Shown here piece after piece: positions 61,624-64,000 of a DNA stretch of 64,000 bases. The position numbers and the translations under genes are program-made. How positions within the stretch are numbered: the first letter of the stretch is position 1; the number at the start of each line of letters is the position of its first letter. Source of the DNA: Alphaproteobacteria bacterium (GTDB taxonomy: Bacteria > Pseudomonadota > Alphaproteobacteria > Caulobacterales > Parvularculaceae); assembly GCA_030433215.1 (NCBI GenBank), contig JAUIMC010000005.1, forward strand, positions 124,001 to 188,000, in the 5' to 3' direction. The notes below the pieces were generated by a model. It was not told the origin of the DNA. It ran no database searches and worked only from the letters and a program-made list of their open reading frames with translations.

Positions 61624-63042
61624 CTACTGGCTCCCCTGAAACGACGCGTATCCATACCAGAGCACGAACAGCACAAGGCGGGGCGCAAAGGCTGACCCGC
61701 TGACACTGGCGAGAACCGTCGCGAGCAAGGCGGCGACGGCGCCGGTGCCGGCCGCGATCGCCAGAATCTCAAAACCCGGCGCACGCGCCAGGGCCGGCAG
61801 AGCGAGGAGAAGAGCCCACCCGGCGCCGGCGATCACGAAGGCTGCGCGTCGAACCATCGGTTGCAGCGGCGCGACATTGGTGAGCGAACGCAAGCCGCGC
61901 GTTTCACTGCGCCCCGCATGCGTGCTGAGCCCGAAGACAAGCAACAGCAGCGCCGCAGGATTCGCCATGGACCGAAAGTCCACAAAGTAAGCGGCGACGG
62001 CGGTTGCGAGCGCAAGCAGCAAGAATATCCGCCCCGCGCCAATAAGACGGAACTCCGCGAGGATGAGATTGAGCAGAGGGTTTTTCACGCGAGACGCGGG
62101 CGGGGCGTCGTCTATGGCGCGCGGCGGCGGCCCCGCCTTGAAAAGCGCCGCCAGCCCTCCCGTCTTTCTGGAGGTCTGGCGGGCGCGATGCGGGCGGTAA
62201 ATTTTGCCGGCGATAATGGCGAGGACAATGGCGATCGCGATCCAGACGAGACGCGATTCGATGTAGCCCGGCGAGAACAGACCGGCGAGCACATCAAGAT
62301 CGACGCGGCCTTCGCGAACGATAACGCCGCCGATAGAGATCGGGATGTCGCCGGCTGCAAGCACTTCCGGCGGCGCGCCATAAAGAAGCGGCGTCGTGAA
62401 GCCCGGAAAATCGAACATGTTTGTCAGCAGGCTGGGCGGTCGGCCCACCGCCGCAAGCGGCGCAACGAGCGACGCCGTCCAGATAATGAAATAGATGAAA
62501 TCGCCGAAGCCGCTGCGCAACAGGGGCCGCGCATCGAACAGGATGCGCAGCGCCGCCAGACAAACCAGCGCCGGCGTGGCGACAAGCCACAGCGCCAGCG
62601 TGATATGCGTGATGTTGAGCGACGACGCCGGGATAATCAGCCAGCCGAGAAACCAACCGCCCAGGGTCAACGCCGTCAGCGTCGCGAGCAGAATGACCAC
62701 ATCGGCGCCGAAGCGCCCGAGGGCAATGGCGACACGGGAAGCGGACGTCACTTCCTCAACCTGCCAGGGCTGGCGGCGCGTCGTGTTGGAGCGCAGATAA
62801 ATCCACCCTACCGGCAATAGCAGCGTCGTGACAACAATGCCGAGCGAGACGCCGAGGAAAGCCGACGTCATATAGGGCAACTGCCCGCCCAGCGCGATGA
62901 CGACGCCCGCGCCGTCCTTCAGCGGGATCATGAGACGCGCGCCGACCAGCGGGAGAAGCAGCAAGAACCAGAGGCCGGGGCTGCGCAGATACCGCGCCAG
63001 CGACGTCGTCAGCGAAGACATGGAGATTGCCGCCGCGGTCAT
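61624..63042 (-). CDS. ABC transporter permease, about ten membrane segments
   Basis: 472 residues with membrane helices along most of the length (for example ALSFLGVSLGIVVTTLLLP-like stretches, LATLTALTLGGWFLGWLII, IAIAIVLAIIAGKIY, FLLLALATAVAAYFV). No nucleotide-binding domain. The ATPase gene upstream overlaps it by 4 bases, so it is the membrane subunit of an exporter-type ABC system. It resembles ABC-2-like permeases only loosely. The cargo is unknown. Confidence 0.8.
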   Translation of the reverse strand: MTAAAISMSSLTTSLARYLRSPGLWFLLLLPLVGARLMIPLKDGAGVVIALGGQLPYMTSAFLGVSLGIVVTTLLLPVGWIYLRSNTTRRQPWQVEEVTSASRVAIALGRFGADVVILLATLTALTLGGWFLGWLIIPASSLNITHITLALWLVATPALVCLAALRILFDARPLLRSGFGDFIYFIIWTASLVAPLAAVGRPPSLLTNMFDFPGFTTPLLYGAPPEVLAAGDIPISIGGVIVREGRVDLDVLAGLFSPGYIESRLVWIAIAIVLAIIAGKIYRPHRARQTSRKTGGLAALFKAGPPPRAIDDAPPASRVKNPLLNLILAEFRLIGAGRIFLLLALATAVAAYFVDFRSMANPAALLLLVFGLSTHAGRSETRGLRSLTNVAPLQPMVRRAAFVIAGAGWALLLALPALARAPGFEILAIAAGTGAVAALLATVLASVSGSAFAPRLVLFVLWYGYASFQGSQ

Positions 63043-63683
63043 GACGCTGTCGCGATCTTGCCGTCTTCGATTTTCAAAACCTCGGATGCGCTGGATGCAA
63101 GGTCGTCGGCGAGATGCGTGGTCATCACGACGATTGCGGTGCGGGCGCGCTCAAGGATCAGCGCGCTTACCTGGCGCGCCGTTTCTCCATCGAGCTCGGC
63201 GGTCGGTTCGTCAAGCGCGAGCAAGTCCGGCGCGCCTAGCATGGCCTGCGCAAAGATCAGCCGCCGGCGCATGCCCCCGGAAAAAGTGGCGATGCGGTTA
63301 TTGATGTCAGCGTGCAATCCGATGGCGTTGGTGATGGCGCCGAATTGCTTGTCGGCTTCGCCAAGAGACAGCCCTTTCAGCGCGGCGATATGCATCGCGA
63401 ACTCGCGCGCCGTCAGGTCCTCCGGCAGATCGACCGCCTGCGGCGCATAGCCGAGCGCCCGCCTCAACTTGTCGCGCGCGCCCGGCAGGCGCGCGCCCTC
63501 CCAAAGGAGGGCGCCGCTATTGGGCCGTTCGGCTGTTGCAAGGAGACGAAGAAGGGTCGACTTGCCGGCGCCGCTTCGTCCCGTCAGCAAACTGAGGCCG
63601 GGCGTGAACACATGCGAGACGTCGGCGAGCACGCTCTTGCGCCCGTAGCGTTTGGTCACGCCATTCAGTTCGAGAGATGTCAT
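63039..63683 (-). CDS. ABC transporter ATP-binding protein
   Basis: 214 residues from ATG 63683, with GGGAAA before it. Walker A LLTGRSGAGKSTLLRLLA, signature FSGGMRRRLIFAQAML, Walker B DLLALDEPTAELD, and the switch His in VVMTTH. The short signature and the absence of extra domains fit a drug, lipid or antibiotic exporter ATPase. The stop overlaps the permease start (ATGA). Confidence 0.92.
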   Translation of the reverse strand: MTSLELNGVTKRYGRKSVLADVSHVFTPGLSLLTGRSGAGKSTLLRLLATAERPNSGALLWEGARLPGARDKLRRALGYAPQAVDLPEDLTAREFAMHIAALKGLSLGEADKQFGAITNAIGLHADINNRIATFSGGMRRRLIFAQAMLGAPDLLALDEPTAELDGETARQVSALILERARTAIVVMTTHLADDLASSASEVLKIEDGKIATAS

Positions 63684-64000
63684 GTGTTTTCCCACCCCGC
63701 CTCGCCCGTTTTCCGAGGGCTGTACGCCACAGCGCCCTTGTTTGCAGCGCCGCCAAATTCGCCTGTCTGCAGGGGGCCCATCCCCGCCCCTTAGCAAAAG
63801 AGAACATTACTCCAGCGAAGGCTATAAAGGAAACGGTTATATTTTAATTTAAGGCAGCCGTTTATTTCTCCGCTATGCAGGTTTCAAATGCCTCATGGCG
63901 ACATTACAGCCCGCCAGCTAATGGCTATTAGCGTTATCGGCTAAGTAATTGCAGGCTTTTGAAGATATGCGATGAAGAACAGGGTCTTGGCCCCTATCGG
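63684..64000. other. Right-edge intergenic region
   Basis: 317 bases. The leader of the ABC operon occupies the left part. From about 63800 it becomes clearly AT-richer than the chromosome. No full gene is seen. An ATG at 63972 opens a frame that runs off the edge, too short to judge. Confidence 0.5.

Noticed and set aside
63972-64000. Start of a possible gene at the right edge (MKNRVLAPI)
   Set aside because: Only nine codons are visible and there is no clear ribosome-binding site.
1-64000. CRISPR arrays, prophage and insertion sequences
   Set aside because: No evenly spaced direct repeats, no phage structural genes and no transposase were found on either strand.

Overview
The window is about 64 kb of GC-rich (roughly 60%+ G+C by eye), gene-dense bacterial chromosome. 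It looks like an alphaproteobacterium from a lineage with Caulobacter-like cell-cycle control. The grounds are: a PodJ-type polarity factor whose leader carries a CtrA-type box (TTAA-N7-TTAA) flanked by two GANTC sites; a phasin with TGC-N3-GCA boxes typical of PhaR control; the rpmH-rnpA-yidC-engB order; and XerC and MnmC of proteobacterial type. No prophage, insertion sequence, CRISPR array or rRNA operon was found. The species cannot be named from the sequence.

Layout. 1-1.55 kb: the end of an operon with a membrane coiled-coil protein and a membrane-anchored VWA-like protein, both unrecognised. 1.6-4.6 kb: GST, a secreted TPR-like protein, and a secreted Arg/Asp-repeat protein with a clear terminator. 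4.8-7.2 kb: an orphan cytosine-5 methyltransferase with Vsr, a small GNAT, and a 63-residue gene preceded by a CtrA box. 7.2-15.2 kb: HAD phosphatase and acyl-CoA dehydrogenase, a hybrid histidine kinase, PodJ. 15.3-24.9 kb: TauE/SafE exporter and partner, a bile-acid-type symporter with a D-aminoacylase-like amidohydrolase, an AT-rich R2K-type ATP-grasp gene, Fe-ADH, esterase, thioesterase.

24.9-33.5 kb: a leucine/isovalerate catabolic island. Isovaleryl-CoA dehydrogenase and a FadR-type GntR regulator are divergent from methylcrotonyl-CoA carboxylase beta, an enoyl-CoA hydratase (probable methylglutaconyl-CoA hydratase), carboxylase alpha and HMG-CoA lyase. Together they would take isovaleryl-CoA to acetyl-CoA and acetoacetate. 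A perfect palindrome in the divergent promoter overlaps the predicted -35 boxes of both arms. 33.3-36.7 kb: a DUF2061 membrane protein behind a Fur-like palindrome, a serine hydrolase, an M49-like lipoprotein peptidase. 36.9-48.1 kb: MltB-like transglycosylase, phasin, MnmC, cystathionine beta-synthase and a gamma-family partner enzyme (reverse transsulfuration), pyruvyl transferase, ArsC/Spx-like protein, CHAD protein, YaiI, an AGCS symporter. 48.1-52.3 kb: XerC, a double-hairpin dispersed repeat, and the engB-yidC-rnpA-rpmH core cluster read right to left. 52.6-58.0 kb: TVP38, a MerA/Lpd-like flavoprotein and a histidine kinase in one operon, then a lipoprotein gamma-glutamyltransferase. 58.3-60.0 kb: tRNA-Arg(ACG) followed by an AT-richer islet of poorly conserved genes. 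60.0-63.7 kb: a lipoprotein serine hydrolase and an ABC exporter.

Most of the window is ordinary chromosomal content. The best leads for follow-up are regulatory sites (podJ leader, divergent isovalerate promoter, Fur-like box, phasin boxes) and a few accessory genes: the VWA pair at the left edge, the R2K ATP-grasp gene, and the tRNA-Arg islet with a possibly frameshifted zinc-ribbon gene. No complete new system can be demonstrated here; the left-edge operon is truncated, so its context lies outside the window.
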